From NCBI GenBank assembly GCA_030066595.1, contig JASJBI010000032.1:62001-126000 (forward strand): a stretch of DNA of 64,000 bases. Reading direction: 5' to 3'. A model generated the notes under the pieces. That model searched no databases and was not told the origin of the DNA. It saw only the letters and a list, made by a program, of their open reading frames with translations. The translations under genes were made by a program, and so were the position numbers. Origin of the DNA: Alphaproteobacteria bacterium. GTDB lineage: Bacteria; Pseudomonadota; Alphaproteobacteria; JAJFFI01. Shown in pieces: positions 1-9,480 of this stretch (its first letter is position 1; each line of letters begins with the position of its first letter).

Positions 1-185
1 ACGTGCAGGAGGCGTCGAAGGGCACCAGTGAGGTGACGTGCAATATCTCGGGCGTAAACCAGGCGGCCAGTGAGACAGGTAATTCGGCCAGGCAGGTGCT
101 CGACGCGACGGGTCAGTTGACCGAGCAGTCGGACAACCTGCGCACCGAGGTGGCCAGGTTCCTGGAGTTTATCCGGGCGGCGTAA
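1..185 (+). CDS. Methyl-accepting chemotaxis protein, C-terminal fragment
   Basis: Only the last 60 or so residues are in the window; the gene begins upstream of base 1. The fragment is helical and rich in Ala, Ser, Gln and Glu (SGVNQAASETGNSARQVL). It ends in LRTEVARFLEFIRAA, the usual terminus of alphaproteobacterial chemoreceptors after the cytoplasmic coiled-coil signalling domain. The family senses ligands and controls CheA autophosphorylation. The ligand domain is not visible, so the stimulus is unknown. Confidence 0.8.
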   Translation, partial: VQEASKGTSEVTCNISGVNQAASETGNSARQVLDATGQLTEQSDNLRTEVARFLEFIRAA

Positions 186-762
186 AGCCCAACACGAAGA
201 GGAACGGCGTCGAAGCGGCGGCTATGGGGCGAGATCCGATAGGCGCGAATGCCAGACGGACGGTGTGACGGTCGCGCGGTTGCGACCGGAGAGACGGCGG
301 CTCGTCGTCCCGCAACGTGCGGCCAGCCTCTAACTGGCTTCGCAGCACATCGATAACACGCCTGGCGAGGGGAGCCAGTTCACGCCGCGCCTGCCTGCTT
401 TCCGATCGCAAATTCGCAAACGAGGTACCGCTCGAATCACCCGAAGATCAAGACGACTTGACAATCCAACCGGCGCACACAACGGCGCAATTTCCTACCG
501 ACTTAATACCAAAGACAATCGGGGGTTCGAGCAATGATGCGGAAAAGACACACCAAAGCGGAAACCTGGCGCTGTTGCAGACCTATAATGTAGCCGTAAC
601 AGTCTTGTCACAATTACCCTGTTTAACCGGAGGTCAATAGAGGGGTCCTTTGGCCTGCGGCGTTTTTGCGTTGCCGTTGAAGGCCATCGGTATACAATGC
701 CAAGTGCGACTGCGAACCACTCGCAATTAGGGCACCAAGGAAAAGCAGGAGTGGAGAGGGTT
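186..762. other. Intergenic region upstream of the porin gene
   Basis: No convincing gene is seen in this 577-base stretch. A perfect TATAAT lies at 584-589 but has no good -35 hexamer 16-18 bases upstream. A TTGACA at 458-463 has no matching -10. If 584-589 is used, the porin mRNA would carry a leader of about 165 bases with short GGCCT/AGGCC pairing around 650-684. An open frame at 317-640 has no ribosome site and no recognisable protein character. Confidence 0.5.
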
Positions 763-2112
763 ATGACAAGTCAAGCAATCGGGTCTCACCGGATGGACCT
801 ATCGCGCCGGATGGGACGTGGCTTGCTAATGGGCGGTACGGCGCTCGCGCTGGTTCTCACCGTGGCCTCCGGGCCGGCGTCGGCCGAGACCAAGCGGGAA
901 CGGCAACTCGAGAAGCGCATCGAGAACCTCGAGAACATGATGCGCGGTATGCAGGAGGAGCTGAAGCGCGCCCGGGACGAAGCCAAGCAGGCCAAGGAGG
1001 CGGCGACCAAGATCCCGGAGAAGGTCACCCGTTCGGGCAAGAAGGGCATCACGCTCACCGTCTCCGGCCAGGTGAACCGCGCGGTCCTGATGGCCAGCGA
1101 CGGCGAAGACGTCAACTGGTACAACGTGGACAACGATCATTCGTCGACCCGCGTCCGCTTTGAGGGCCGCGGCAAGATCAGCTCGGACTTCACGGTCGGC
1201 ACCAATTTCGAAGTCGAGATGCAGACCAATCCCAGCAACTCGGTCAACAAGTTCAACAACGAGGATCCTGGTGCGACGAGCTTCCGGACCCGTAAGACCG
1301 AGATCTTCTTCGACAGCAAGAAATTCGGCAAGCTGACCCTCGGCCACGGGCCGACCGCCTCGGACGGCTCGTCGGAGATCGATCTCACCGGGACCAACCT
1401 GGTGATCAAGTCCAACCAGGGCGAATTTGCCGGCGGCCAGATCTTCATCCGCGAGCGGAACGAAGGCACCAGCCAGAAGCTGCAGTCGACCAATCCCACG
1501 ATCGGCGGCACCTTCTCGAACTTCGACGGCTTGAGCCGCCAGGACCGTCTGCGCTACGACACGCCCAAGTTCTTTGGATTCCGGGCCGCGGGCTCGTTCC
1601 TGAACGAGTCGGCGATGGACGGCGCCGCCCTTTATGTCGGCAAGCACTTCGGGGTCAAGATGGCTGGCAAGATCGCCTACGCGCACGACCCGCAGGGCAG
1701 CAACGACCGCAACCAGCTGAGCGGCTCGGCCTCGGCCCTGCACGAGAGCACCGGCATCGGCCTAACCTTCGCCTCGGGCTGCCGCAACGCCTTCGGTTTC
1801 TCCGACGGCCCCAACGCGCAGAGCTGTACCGAAAAGTCCTTCTGGTACATCAAGCCCGGCTGGCAGTGGGACATCTTTGACTTCGGGCGCACCCATTTCG
1901 CGATCGACTACTACGACTCCCGCGGCATCGGCACCCGCGGCGACCGTGCCCGCTCGATCGGCGGCGGCATCGTGCAGAAGGTAGACGGCTGGTCGACGGA
2001 GATCTATCTGGGCTTCCGCAACTACGAACTGCAGCGCTCGCCCAGCGGCAACGTGAACTCCGACTTCCAGGACATCTTCGCGATGCTGGCCGGCGCGCGG
2101 ATCAAGTTCTAG
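763..2112 (+). CDS. Outer-membrane porin with N-terminal coiled coil
   Basis: The product is a 449-residue outer-membrane beta-barrel protein for passive uptake of small solutes. I chose the ATG at 763 because a GGAGAGGG ribosome site ends just before it. A signal peptide of about 41 residues ends in GPASA before ETKRER. A charged coiled coil (about residues 43-85) follows, then alternating beta-strand sequence from VSGQVNRAVL onward. The last residue is Phe, as needed for BAM-dependent insertion. The coiled-coil-plus-barrel layout resembles DcaP-type and other proteobacterial porins. Substrate specificity cannot be told. It is monocistronic, with a hairpin after the stop. Confidence 0.85.
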   Translation: MTSQAIGSHRMDLSRRMGRGLLMGGTALALVLTVASGPASAETKRERQLEKRIENLENMMRGMQEELKRARDEAKQAKEAATKIPEKVTRSGKKGITLTVSGQVNRAVLMASDGEDVNWYNVDNDHSSTRVRFEGRGKISSDFTVGTNFEVEMQTNPSNSVNKFNNEDPGATSFRTRKTEIFFDSKKFGKLTLGHGPTASDGSSEIDLTGTNLVIKSNQGEFAGGQIFIRERNEGTSQKLQSTNPTIGGTFSNFDGLSRQDRLRYDTPKFFGFRAAGSFLNESAMDGAALYVGKHFGVKMAGKIAYAHDPQGSNDRNQLSGSASALHESTGIGLTFASGCRNAFGFSDGPNAQSCTEKSFWYIKPGWQWDIFDFGRTHFAIDYYDSRGIGTRGDRARSIGGGIVQKVDGWSTEIYLGFRNYELQRSPSGNVNSDFQDIFAMLAGARIKF

Positions 2113-2116
2113 ACGC

Positions 2117-2141
2117 CCTGGCGGCCCACGGGCCAGGTTTT
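2117..2141 (+). terminator. Rho-independent terminator after porin gene
   Basis: CCTGGC at 2117-2122 pairs with GCCAGG at 2132-2137, and TTTT follows at 2138-2141, five bases after the stop codon. A second, longer inverted repeat lies just beyond it (GCGCCCGTCAAC at 2142-2153 with GTTGACGGGCGC at 2180-2191, then TTCGTTTT), so termination may be double. Confidence 0.6.
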
Positions 2142-2247
2142 GCGCCCGTCAACAGGCTCATGGCCGATGGCAGGAGTCGGTTGACGGGCGCTTCGTTTTG
2201 CGGTCTCTAGAGCCGGTCGGGGCTGGGCCAAGCAAAATCGGTGACGC

Positions 2248-2550
2248 GTGCGTTCAAATTCGATCCTTATGCTTTCCCTGTTGGCCCTCGCGCTTGCGAG
2301 CTGCGGCCCGCGCGAGGATTTCGAGTATATCGACCAAAGCGAGATCCCGCCGGGGCCGGGCCTGTTCACCGGGGACGGCAAGTTCGAGATCATCGGCGTC
2401 ACGACGGGCGGGGACGTCGTCGTCGGGGACGATGCCAGCGAGCTCTCCGATGAAGGAATGCTCGACGCGCCCAAGACCGAGGCCGAACGGGAACAGGTCC
2501 CGGAGGGTCTGGCGCCGGACAAGCGGTATCGCAGCGGCTCCACGAAATAG
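2248..2550 (+). CDS. Small putative lipoprotein, function unknown
   Basis: The 100-residue product has a short hydrophobic leader ending in the lipobox LALASC (Cys19), so it is probably acylated and membrane-anchored. The mature part is acidic and low-complexity (DDASELSDEGM), with no domain I recognise. The GTG at 2248 gives the Arg-containing n-region expected of a lipoprotein signal. An ATG at 2269 is an alternative that would leave no positive charge. The ribosome site is weak for both. It lies alone between the porin and the Pho box. Confidence 0.55.
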   Translation: MRSNSILMLSLLALALASCGPREDFEYIDQSEIPPGPGLFTGDGKFEIIGVTTGGDVVVGDDASELSDEGMLDAPKTEAEREQVPEGLAPDKRYRSGSTK

Positions 2551-2602
2551 CCTGCCGGGGCGCGTCAGGTCGCCAAATCCGGCTCAAGAGACCCCGCGCA
2601 GC

Positions 2603-2642
2603 CTGTCATAAAACCGTAACAAAACGGTCGTAAAAGCTTCCT
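2603..2642 (+). promoter_or_regulatory. Pho box (PhoB operator) upstream of pstS
   Basis: Four 7-base half-sites are spaced exactly 11 bases apart by AAAA or related linkers: CTGTCAT (2603-2609), CCGTAAC (2614-2620), CGGTCGT (2625-2631) and the weaker GCTTCCT (2636-2642). This is the PhoB direct-repeat architecture. A -10-like TATTCT at 2653-2658 begins 10 bases after the last repeat, the usual position in a PhoB-activated promoter. The site implies induction of the pst-pho genes under phosphate limitation by phospho-PhoB, encoded at 8225. Confidence 0.85.
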
Positions 2643-2652
2643 GTCGCGCACC

Positions 2653-2658
2653 TATTCT
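2653..2658 (+). promoter_or_regulatory. -10 element of the Pho-dependent pstS promoter
   Basis: TATTCT lies 10 bases downstream of the Pho box array and about 75 bases before the pstS start. No separate -35 is needed in this promoter class, because the Pho box replaces it. Confidence 0.6.
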
Positions 2659-2733
2659 GCGGCCGCCGACGCCCGGGGGCGATGTCTCGTGCGCTGGCAA
2701 GACACCTCAGGAAAGGTTTGATTGGAGGCAACC

Positions 2734-3774
2734 GTGATCAGGAAATCGATCGCACTTGCCGTCTTGGCCACGGTGGCGATCGCCGCCCAAGCCCAGGCGC
2801 GCGACCAGATTCGAATTGTGGGTTCGTCCACCGTTTACCCCTTTGCCACCGCCGTTGCGGAGGCTTTCGGTAAGACCACGAAGTTCAAGACCCCCGTGGT
2901 CGAGAGCACCGGCTCCGGCGGCGGGCTCAAGCTGTTTTGCGCGGGTGCCGGTGTTGAACACCCGGACATCACCAACGCCTCGCGCCGCATCAAGAAATCG
3001 GAAGTGGAGGCCTGCGCCAAGAACGGCGTCGGCAACATCACCGAGGTCAAGATCGGGTCCGACGGGATCGTCATCGCCAACTCGAAGTCCACCGAGCAGC
3101 TGAACCTGACCTTGCAACAGGTCTTCCTGGCCTTGGCCAAGCAGGTGCCCGAGGGCAACAAGGCCGGGGGCAAGCTGGTCGACAATCCCAACACGATGTG
3201 GAGCGATATCGACCCGAGCCTGCCGAAGGCCAAGATCGAAGTGCTCGGCCCGCCGCCGACCTCCGGCACACGGGATGCCTTTGCCGAGCTTGCCTTGGAG
3301 GGCGGCTGCAAGACCTTCCCTGAGCTCAAGGCCATGAAGAAGACAGACAAGAAGGCCTACAAGGCGATCTGCCATGGCGTCCGCGAAGACGGCGCCTATG
3401 TCGAGGCGGGCGAGAACGACAACCTCATCGTGCAGAAGCTCCAGGCCAACCCCGCCGCTCTGGGCGTATTCGGGTTCAGCTTCCTGGACCAGAATCTCGA
3501 CAAGATTCAGGGCAGCAAGGTGGGCGGCGTCGAGCCCACCTTCGAGAACATCGCCGCAGGCGATTACCCGGTGTCTCGCGCCCTGTTCTTCTACGTCAAG
3601 AACGCCCACGCGGAGTCAATCCCCGGCATTCGCGACTATCTCGCCGAGTTCACCAGCGAGAAGGCGTGGGGGCCGGACGGGTATCTGGCGGAGAAGGGGC
3701 TGATCCCGCTGCCGGAGGCGGAGCGGAAGAATTGGGCCGAATCCGCGGCGCAGCTTGCCCCGCTGAGCATGTAG
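2734..3774 (+). CDS. pstS: Phosphate ABC transporter, periplasmic binding protein PstS
   Basis: PstS captures inorganic phosphate in the periplasm and delivers it to PstCA. The GTG at 2734 is chosen because GGAGG (2723-2727) lies five bases before it; the 346-residue product then has a clean signal peptide ending AAQAQA. Phosphate-binding loops are visible as VGSSTVYPF near the mature N-terminus, STGSGGGLKLF and PTSGTRDAF. It is the first gene of the pst-pho unit, directly behind the Pho box, and is separated from pstC by a hairpin. Confidence 0.95.
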   Translation: MIRKSIALAVLATVAIAAQAQARDQIRIVGSSTVYPFATAVAEAFGKTTKFKTPVVESTGSGGGLKLFCAGAGVEHPDITNASRRIKKSEVEACAKNGVGNITEVKIGSDGIVIANSKSTEQLNLTLQQVFLALAKQVPEGNKAGGKLVDNPNTMWSDIDPSLPKAKIEVLGPPPTSGTRDAFAELALEGGCKTFPELKAMKKTDKKAYKAICHGVREDGAYVEAGENDNLIVQKLQANPAALGVFGFSFLDQNLDKIQGSKVGGVEPTFENIAAGDYPVSRALFFYVKNAHAESIPGIRDYLAEFTSEKAWGPDGYLAEKGLIPLPEAERKNWAESAAQLAPLSM

Positions 3775-3791
3775 CCAGGGCATGCGTTCGG

Positions 3792-3838
3792 AAACCGGCG
3801 GTCGATCAGATGACAAGACTTTCGACGGCCGCCGGTTT
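3792..3838 (+). terminator. Intercistronic hairpin between pstS and pstC
   Basis: AAACCGGCGG at 3792-3801 pairs with CCGCCGGTTT at 3829-3838, and an inner TCGA pair extends the stem. The hairpin starts 18 bases after the pstS stop. No long T-run follows, so it is more likely a partial terminator or 3' stabiliser giving more PstS than PstC than a full stop. Confidence 0.55.
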
Positions 3839-3913
3839 GCCAGCTCTTGATCGTATCGCGCCGCCAACATTCGTTGCTCGGTTTGCGGCCGCCGCCGGAG
3901 GAATGCGTTCACA

Positions 3914-5299
3914 ATGAACCTTGGACTCATCGCCGGCGTCATTCTGGCCCTCGCCTTGTTCAGCTACCATGTGGGACGCGGGCGCGCCCTCCGAACGGCC
4001 GGGGGTCATATCCGCGACCTGCATTCCCTACCCAGCTACTACGGTGCCTATGTCGCGGTTTGGTGCGGTCTGCCCAGCCTGCTCATCCTCGCAGTCTGGG
4101 CTGCGCTCGGCACGACGATTGTGGAAGCGATGGTTGTCGGCGGGCTCCCCGATGACGTTCTGGCCTTGCCGCCCGACCAGCTCAATCTGATCGTCAACGA
4201 CATCCGAAATCTCGCGAACGGCAATCTCACCGCTGGCTCTGCCGATGATCCGGTGGTCCAGGCCGGGGCGGCCCGCTACGCCGAGCTGCGTAGCCTAGGG
4301 CTGCTGGCGACGGCAGGCGCGACTGCGGCTGTTGCCCTGCTTGGTCTCTCCTACGGCCTAAAGCGCGTGCAACCGCGTCTGCGGGCCCGCAACGTCGTCG
4401 AGGTCTTTATCAAGGTGGTCCTGATCGTAAGCTCGACGATCGCCGTTTTCACCACCATCGGCATCGTCCTGTCGCTACTCTTCGAAGCCATCCGGTTCTT
4501 CCAGAAAGTGCCGGTTCACGAATTCCTGTTCGGCCTCGAGTGGAGCCCGCAGACCGCGATCCGGGCCGACCAGGTGGGCAGCTCCGGCGCCTTCGGCGCC
4601 ATACCCGTGTTCGCAGGCACGCTGCTGATCACGCTGATCGCCATGTGCGTGTCGGTTCCGGTCGGGTTGTTCTCTGCCATTTATCTCTCCGAATATGCGG
4701 ACCACCGGATCCGCGCCGCGGTCAAGCCGATCATGGAGGTGCTGGCAGGCATCCCGACGGTCGTCTACGGCTTCTTTGCAGCCTTGATGGTGGCGCCGAC
4801 CATCCGCGGCTTCGGCGAGTTCCTCGGCTTGGACGTGGCCTCCGAGAGCGCCCTGGCCGCGGGACTGGTGATGGGGATCATGATCATCCCCTTCGTCTCG
4901 TCCCTCTCGGACGACGTCATCAGCGCGGTCCCGCAAAGCCTGCGCGAAGGCTCGCTTGGCATAGGCGCCACCAAGTCCGAGACCATTAAGCAGGTCATCC
5001 TGCCGGCCGCGCTGCCAGGGATCGTCGGTGCGATCCTGCTGGCCGTTTCGCGCGCGATCGGCGAGACCATGATCGTTGTGATGGCGGCGGGCCTAGCCGC
5101 CAATCTCACCGCCAACCCGTTCGAGGCCGTTACGACCGTGACCGTGCAGATCGTGACGTTGCTGGTCGGCGATCAGGAGTTCGACAGCGCCAAGACCCTG
5201 GCCGCCTTCGCGCTCGGTCTCGTGCTGTTTGCCATCACCCTCATGCTGAACGTCGTCGCGCTGCGCGTGGTTCAAAAATACCGGGAAAAGTATGACTGA
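3914..5299 (+). CDS. pstC: Phosphate ABC transporter permease PstC
   Basis: This is one of the two inner-membrane channel subunits that move phosphate released by PstS. The 461-residue protein is the long form common in Alphaproteobacteria. An N-terminal pair of membrane segments and a hydrophilic region (about residues 80-120) precede the classical permease domain. The coupling loop to PstB is visible as PQSLREGSLGIGATKSETIKQVILPAALPG, read here in two parts: PQSLREGSLGIGATKS and ETIKQVILPAALPG. Its stop codon overlaps the pstA start by eight bases. Confidence 0.93.
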   Translation: MNLGLIAGVILALALFSYHVGRGRALRTAGGHIRDLHSLPSYYGAYVAVWCGLPSLLILAVWAALGTTIVEAMVVGGLPDDVLALPPDQLNLIVNDIRNLANGNLTAGSADDPVVQAGAARYAELRSLGLLATAGATAAVALLGLSYGLKRVQPRLRARNVVEVFIKVVLIVSSTIAVFTTIGIVLSLLFEAIRFFQKVPVHEFLFGLEWSPQTAIRADQVGSSGAFGAIPVFAGTLLITLIAMCVSVPVGLFSAIYLSEYADHRIRAAVKPIMEVLAGIPTVVYGFFAALMVAPTIRGFGEFLGLDVASESALAAGLVMGIMIIPFVSSLSDDVISAVPQSLREGSLGIGATKSETIKQVILPAALPGIVGAILLAVSRAIGETMIVVMAAGLAANLTANPFEAVTTVTVQIVTLLVGDQEFDSAKTLAAFALGLVLFAITLMLNVVALRVVQKYREKYD

Positions 5300-6602
5300 C
5301 GTGGTGGGAGAGGTGGCTGCCGATCGCCAGAGCCGGGCCGCGCGGGACGCCAAGCTGATCCGCAAGCGCTATGCGGTCGAGCGGCGCTTCCGCCTGTACG
5401 GCATCGCCGGCGTCATCGTCGCGCTGCTGGCGCTGGTCGTGTTGATCGGCAGCATGGCTTGGCGCGGGCATTCGGCATTCATTCAGTCTTACGTGCAGCT
5501 CGAATTCCATCTGGACGCGGAGCGCCTCGATCCACAAGGAACCCGCGACGTTGGCCTGCTCCAGCGCGCGGACTATGGCGGTCTCGTTCGGACCGCAATC
5601 CGCGAGCGGTTTCCCGAGGTCAAGGGCAGACGGGACAAGCGGGCGCTATCCGCACTGATCAGCACCGGTGCGGCAGACAAGCTGCGCAAGATCGTGCTCG
5701 AGGATGCGGACACGATCGGCACGACGGTGAAGATCTGGGTTCCCCTATCCGACGATGCCGACATGTTCCTCAAGGGATACATCGATCGGAACGTGCCGGA
5801 GAGCGAACGTCGCCTCAACGACAAGCAGATCGCCTGGCTCGATCAGCTTGAAGCAGACGGCGCCCTGGAAAAGCGTTTCAATGCCAGGTTTTTTGCATCG
5901 GGCGATTCTCGTGAGCCCGAGCTTGCCGGCATCCGGGGGGCGGTTGCGGGATCGTTCTTCACGCTGCTGGTGACCCTGTTGCTGGCCTTTCCGATGGGCG
6001 TGATGACCGCGATCTATCTGGAGGAGTTTGCCCCCAAGAACCGCTGGACCGATCTGATCGAAGTGAACATCAACAACCTGGCAGCGGTGCCCAGCATCGT
6101 CTTCGGCCTGCTCGGCTTGGCCGTGTTCTTGAACTTCATGAATCTGCCCCGTTCGGCACCGTTGGTTGGCGGCATGGTGCTGGCTCTTATGACCCTGCCG
6201 ACGATCATTATCTCCGGCCGGGCAGCGCTCAAGGCGGTGCCGCCGTCCATCCGCGAGGCGGCCCTAGGGGTTGGCGCATCGCGCACCCAGGCCGTCACGC
6301 AACATGTGCTGCCGCTGGCCATGCCGGGCATGCTGACCGGCACGATCATCGGCATGGCGCAGGCGCTGGGCGAGACGGCCCCGCTGCTGATGATCGGCAT
6401 GGTGGCCTTCATCGTCGACATTCCCGGCGGGCCCACCGATCCGGCTACGGTGTTGCCGGTGCAAATCTTCCTGTGGGCTGACAGTCCGGAGCGGGCCTTC
6501 GTGGAGCGGACCGCGGCTGCTACTCTGGTTCTGCTCGCTTTTCTGGTGCTCATGAACGCAATCGCCGTCGTATTGAGGAAGAAGTTTGAGCGACGCTGGT
6601 AG
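5292..6602 (+). CDS. pstA: Phosphate ABC transporter permease PstA
   Basis: This is the partner of PstC in the phosphate channel. The 436 residues include one early membrane helix and a roughly 170-residue N-terminal extracytoplasmic region of the DUF3333 type found in long alphaproteobacterial PstA. The permease domain follows, with its coupling loop [19 protein letters not shown]. The ATG at 5292 lies inside the end of pstC (ATGACTGA), which suggests translational coupling. pstB follows after a strong ribosome site. Confidence 0.93.
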   Translation: MTDVVGEVAADRQSRAARDAKLIRKRYAVERRFRLYGIAGVIVALLALVVLIGSMAWRGHSAFIQSYVQLEFHLDAERLDPQGTRDVGLLQRADYGGLVRTAIRERFPEVKGRRDKRALSALISTGAADKLRKIVLEDADTIGTTVKIWVPLSDDADMFLKGYIDRNVPESERRLNDKQIAWLDQLEADGALEKRFNARFFASGDSREPELAGIRGAVAGSFFTLLVTLLLAFPMGVMTAIYLEEFAPKNRWTDLIEVNINNLAAVPSIVFGLLGLAVFLNFMNLPRSAPLVGGMVLALMTLPTIIISGRAALKAVPPSIREAALGVGASRTQAVTQHVLPLAMPGMLTGTIIGMAQALGETAPLLMIGMVAFIVDIPGGPTDPATVLPVQIFLWADSPERAFVERTAAATLVLLAFLVLMNAIAVVLRKKFERRW

Positions 6603-6615
6603 GAGGAGGACAGCC

Positions 6616-7437
6616 ATGGACGTGCAGACAGCGACGGTCACCACGGCCGACGAGCCTCCCGCTATGCAGCCGAAGACCAAACCGTCGCGGTTCAGCTGCC
6701 GCAATGTCGCTGTCTTCTATGGGGAAAAGCAGGCGCTCAAAGACGTCGACCTGGACATTCGGGAAAACGAGATCACGGCGCTGATCGGCCCCTCGGGGTG
6801 CGGCAAATCGACCTTCCTGCGCTGTCTCAATCGGATGAACGATATCATCGAGGGCTGCCGCGTGACCGGCGAGATCCTCCTGGACGGCAAGGATATCTAC
6901 GACAAGGGGATCGACGTCGTGCAGCTGCGCGCGCGTGTCGGCATGGTGTTTCAGAAGCCGAATCCCTTTCCAAAGGCGATCTTCGACAACATCGCCTACG
7001 GACCGCGCATTCACGGCATGGCCAGCAGCAAGTCCGAGCTGGAGGAGATCGTTCGGACCAGCCTGGAGAGGGCCGGTCTCCTCAAGGAGGTCGAGGACCG
7101 GCTCAACGAGCCGGGCACGGGCCTGTCGGGTGGTCAGCAGCAGCGGCTCTGCATCGCCCGCGCCATCGCGGTTCAGCCGGAAGTGATCCTGATGGACGAA
7201 CCCTGCTCCGCGCTGGACCCGATCGCGACCGCGCGCATCGAAGAGCTGATGGAGGAACTCAAGGAGAACTACACCATTGTGATCGTGACGCACTCTATGC
7301 AACAGGCAGCGCGCGTGTCCCAGAGAACCGCATTCTTTCATTTGGGGGAGGTCGTCGAGGTCGGCGACACCGAGATGATCTTCACCAACCCGACGGATGA
7401 GCGCACCCAGGGCTATATCACCGGCCGGTTCGGCTGA
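6616..7437 (+). CDS. pstB: Phosphate ABC transporter ATPase PstB
   Basis: PstB is the cytoplasmic ATPase that powers PstCA. The ATG at 6616 follows AGGAGGAGGA with normal spacing and gives 273 residues; an upstream in-frame TTG at 6586 inside pstA is less likely. Walker A is GPSGCGKST (residues 58-66), the ABC signature is LSGGQQQR and Walker B is VILMDEP, followed by the switch-His region VIVTHSM. The Pst-specific [16 protein letters not shown] segment supports the assignment. Confidence 0.95.
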   Translation: MDVQTATVTTADEPPAMQPKTKPSRFSCRNVAVFYGEKQALKDVDLDIRENEITALIGPSGCGKSTFLRCLNRMNDIIEGCRVTGEILLDGKDIYDKGIDVVQLRARVGMVFQKPNPFPKAIFDNIAYGPRIHGMASSKSELEEIVRTSLERAGLLKEVEDRLNEPGTGLSGGQQQRLCIARAIAVQPEVILMDEPCSALDPIATARIEELMEELKENYTIVIVTHSMQQAARVSQRTAFFHLGEVVEVGDTEMIFTNPTDERTQGYITGRFG

Positions 7438-7463
7438 TCGCTCGGCAAAGGAGCCATTCAGGC

Positions 7464-8216
7464 ATGGCAAAGCACCAGCACATCGTGAGTTCCTACGACG
7501 ACGAGTTGCGCCATCTCAACGAGACGGTCGCGCGCATGGGCGGGATCGCGGAAACCGAGCTCGCCTCGGCGGTCGAGGCCGTCGTCAAGCGGGATCGCGC
7601 GCTGGCGGAGAAAGTCATCGAGAGCGATGCGGATGTTGACGCACTCGAGCAGGAGATCGACCAATGCTGCCTGCGGCTTTTCGCCCTGCGCCAGCCCGTT
7701 GCGGATGATCTGCGCGAGATCATCGCCGCGCTGAAGATATCCAGCGATCTCGAGCGCATCGGGGACTACGGGAAGAATATCGGCAAGCGGGCGATCGCGC
7801 TGTCGCATACCCCACCGATCAAGCCGCAATTCGCGATTCCGCGCATGGCGCGCATGGCCCAAGGCATGATCAAGGACATCCTCGACGCCTATGTCCAGCG
7901 GGATGCGGACAAGGCGCATGACGTCTGGGAGCGGGATGAGGAGCTGGACGAGATGTACAACAGCCTGTTCCGCGAGCTTCTGACCTACATGATGGAGGAT
8001 CCGCGCAGCATCTCCGCCTGTACCCATCTGCTGTTCATCGCCAAGAACATCGAACGCGTCGGCGATCACGCCACCAACATCGGCGAGATCATCCATTTCC
8101 TCGTGCACGGGACCCATATCGAGGAAGAACGGCCAAAGGGCGATACCACCAGCAGCAATGTGATCACCGCCGCGCCCGAATCGGATCTGGTGGCGCGGTC
8201 GCGCGACGGGACCTGA
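7464..8216 (+). CDS. phoU: Phosphate signalling protein PhoU
   Basis: PhoU links Pst transport to the PhoR/PhoB two-component system and represses the regulon when phosphate is plentiful. The 250-residue protein carries two PhoU helical repeats. Metal-binding motifs include the region near KISSDLERIGDYGKNIGKR and its second copy AKNIERVGDHATNIGE. It lies 26 bases after pstB and eight bases before phoB. No phoR sits beside it, so the kinase it acts on must be encoded elsewhere. Confidence 0.94.
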   Translation: MAKHQHIVSSYDDELRHLNETVARMGGIAETELASAVEAVVKRDRALAEKVIESDADVDALEQEIDQCCLRLFALRQPVADDLREIIAALKISSDLERIGDYGKNIGKRAIALSHTPPIKPQFAIPRMARMAQGMIKDILDAYVQRDADKAHDVWERDEELDEMYNSLFRELLTYMMEDPRSISACTHLLFIAKNIERVGDHATNIGEIIHFLVHGTHIEEERPKGDTTSSNVITAAPESDLVARSRDGT

Positions 8217-8224
8217 CCATCGCA

Positions 8225-8914
8225 ATGAAACCGTCAATCCTAATCGTCGAGGACGAGACCGATCTCGTCACCATGCTGCGCTATAATCTGGAAGCCGCCG
8301 GCTTCCTGGTCTCCGCCGCAGGCGACGGCGACGAGGCGCTGGTGGCGATCGCCGAAGATCCGCCCGATTTGGTGGTGCTGGACTGGATGCTGCCCAACCT
8401 GTCCGGCATCGAGCTCTGCCGGCAGATCCGTCGCCGGCCCGAGACCCGCAATCTTCCAGTGATTATGCTGACCGCTCGGGGCGAGGAGGCCGATCGGGTG
8501 CGCGGCCTCGAGGCCGGCGCCGACGACTATGTCGCCAAGCCCTTCAGCCCCAACGAGCTAATCGCGCGTATCCGTGCGGTGCTGCGCCGTATCCGGCCGG
8601 CCTTGTCCGAGAATCGGCTGCTGTACGCGGATCTGGAGATGGATCTGGTCGCCCATCGCGTTCTCCGCGGCGGACGGGCCGTACATCTGGGGCCCACGGA
8701 ATACCGATTGTTGCGCTACTTCATGGAGCACCCGGGACGCGTGTTCTCGCGCGAACAGCTCTTGGATGCCGTCTGGGGCCGGGACATCTATATCGAGCCT
8801 CGCACGGTGGACGTCCATATCCGTCGTTTGCGCCGCGCGATCAATGGCCGTAGCGAACGGGATCTGATCCGAACCGTGCGCGCCGCGGGCTATGCGCTGG
8901 ACGCCGGCGCCTGA
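8225..8914 (+). CDS. phoB: Phosphate regulon response regulator PhoB
   Basis: This 229-residue OmpR-family regulator has an N-terminal receiver with acidic pocket EDE (residues 9-11), phospho-acceptor Asp53 (VVLDWMLPN) and the KPF switch. The C-terminal winged helix contains RTVDVHIRRLRRAI. Its position after phoU and the Pho box ahead of pstS make PhoB the specific call. It presumably activates its own operon. It ends the plus-strand unit and converges on the macro-domain gene. Confidence 0.93.
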   Translation: MKPSILIVEDETDLVTMLRYNLEAAGFLVSAAGDGDEALVAIAEDPPDLVVLDWMLPNLSGIELCRQIRRRPETRNLPVIMLTARGEEADRVRGLEAGADDYVAKPFSPNELIARIRAVLRRIRPALSENRLLYADLEMDLVAHRVLRGGRAVHLGPTEYRLLRYFMEHPGRVFSREQLLDAVWGRDIYIEPRTVDVHIRRLRRAINGRSERDLIRTVRAAGYALDAGA

Positions 8915-8946
8915 GCAAGTCGTTGGCAGACGGCTGAGCTGGCCCC

Positions 8947-9480
8947 CTACCCGTCCGCAGCACCCTCCAGAATTTCCCGGTAAACGGCGGTCGTTGCCTC
9001 ATCGAAACAAACAAAGACGACCCGTTCGGGCAGCTCCGAGCTGGCCAGGACCCGGCGCACGGTTTCGACCGCCAAGCGGGTCGCCCGCTCGAGCGGAAAC
9101 CGATAGACGCCGGTGCTGATCGCCGGAAAGGCGATCGAACGGACGCCATGTTCGGCGGCGAGCGCCAGCGAGTTCCGGTAGCAGGCGGCCAGCAGCGCGT
9201 CCTCGTCCTGCCCGCCGCCATGCCAAACAGGGCCGACCGTGTGAATGACGTATTTGGCGGGCAGCCGGTAGCCCTGGGTCAAGCGGGCCTCGCCGGTGGG
9301 ACAACCGCCGACCGAGCGGCATTCCGCCAGGAGTTCGGGACCGGCGGCGCGATGGATCGCACCGTCCACGCCGCCCCCGCCCAAAAGCGACTCGTTGGCG
9401 GCGTTCACGATGGCGTCGACCTGCTGTCGCGTGATGTCGCCCTGCTCGACCGACAGGCGCGTGTCCAACTCGTCGCTCAC
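8947..9480 (-). CDS. Macro-domain protein (probable ADP-ribose deacylase)
   Basis: The 177-residue single-domain protein has a macro fold. The ADP-ribose-binding motif [20 protein letters not shown] sits at about residues 21-40, and a second loop, [11 protein letters not shown], at about 130-140. Family members hydrolyse O-acetyl-ADP-ribose or mono-ADP-ribosyl esters in the cytoplasm. The GTG start at 9480 overlaps the ppa stop as GTGA, so translation is probably coupled to pyrophosphatase. The frame stays open further upstream, but that part lies inside ppa and is not coding. Confidence 0.88.
   Translation of the reverse strand: MSDELDTRLSVEQGDITRQQVDAIVNAANESLLGGGGVDGAIHRAAGPELLAECRSVGGCPTGEARLTQGYRLPAKYVIHTVGPVWHGGGQDEDALLAACYRNSLALAAEHGVRSIAFPAISTGVYRFPLERATRLAVETVRRVLASSELPERVVFVCFDEATTAVYREILEGAADG

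Noticed and set aside
458-463. TTGACA as a -35 element for the porin gene
   Set aside because: No acceptable -10 hexamer at 16-18 bases; kept only as a note.
317-640. 107-codon open frame before the porin gene
   Set aside because: No ribosome site, biased composition and no recognisable protein features; more likely non-coding.
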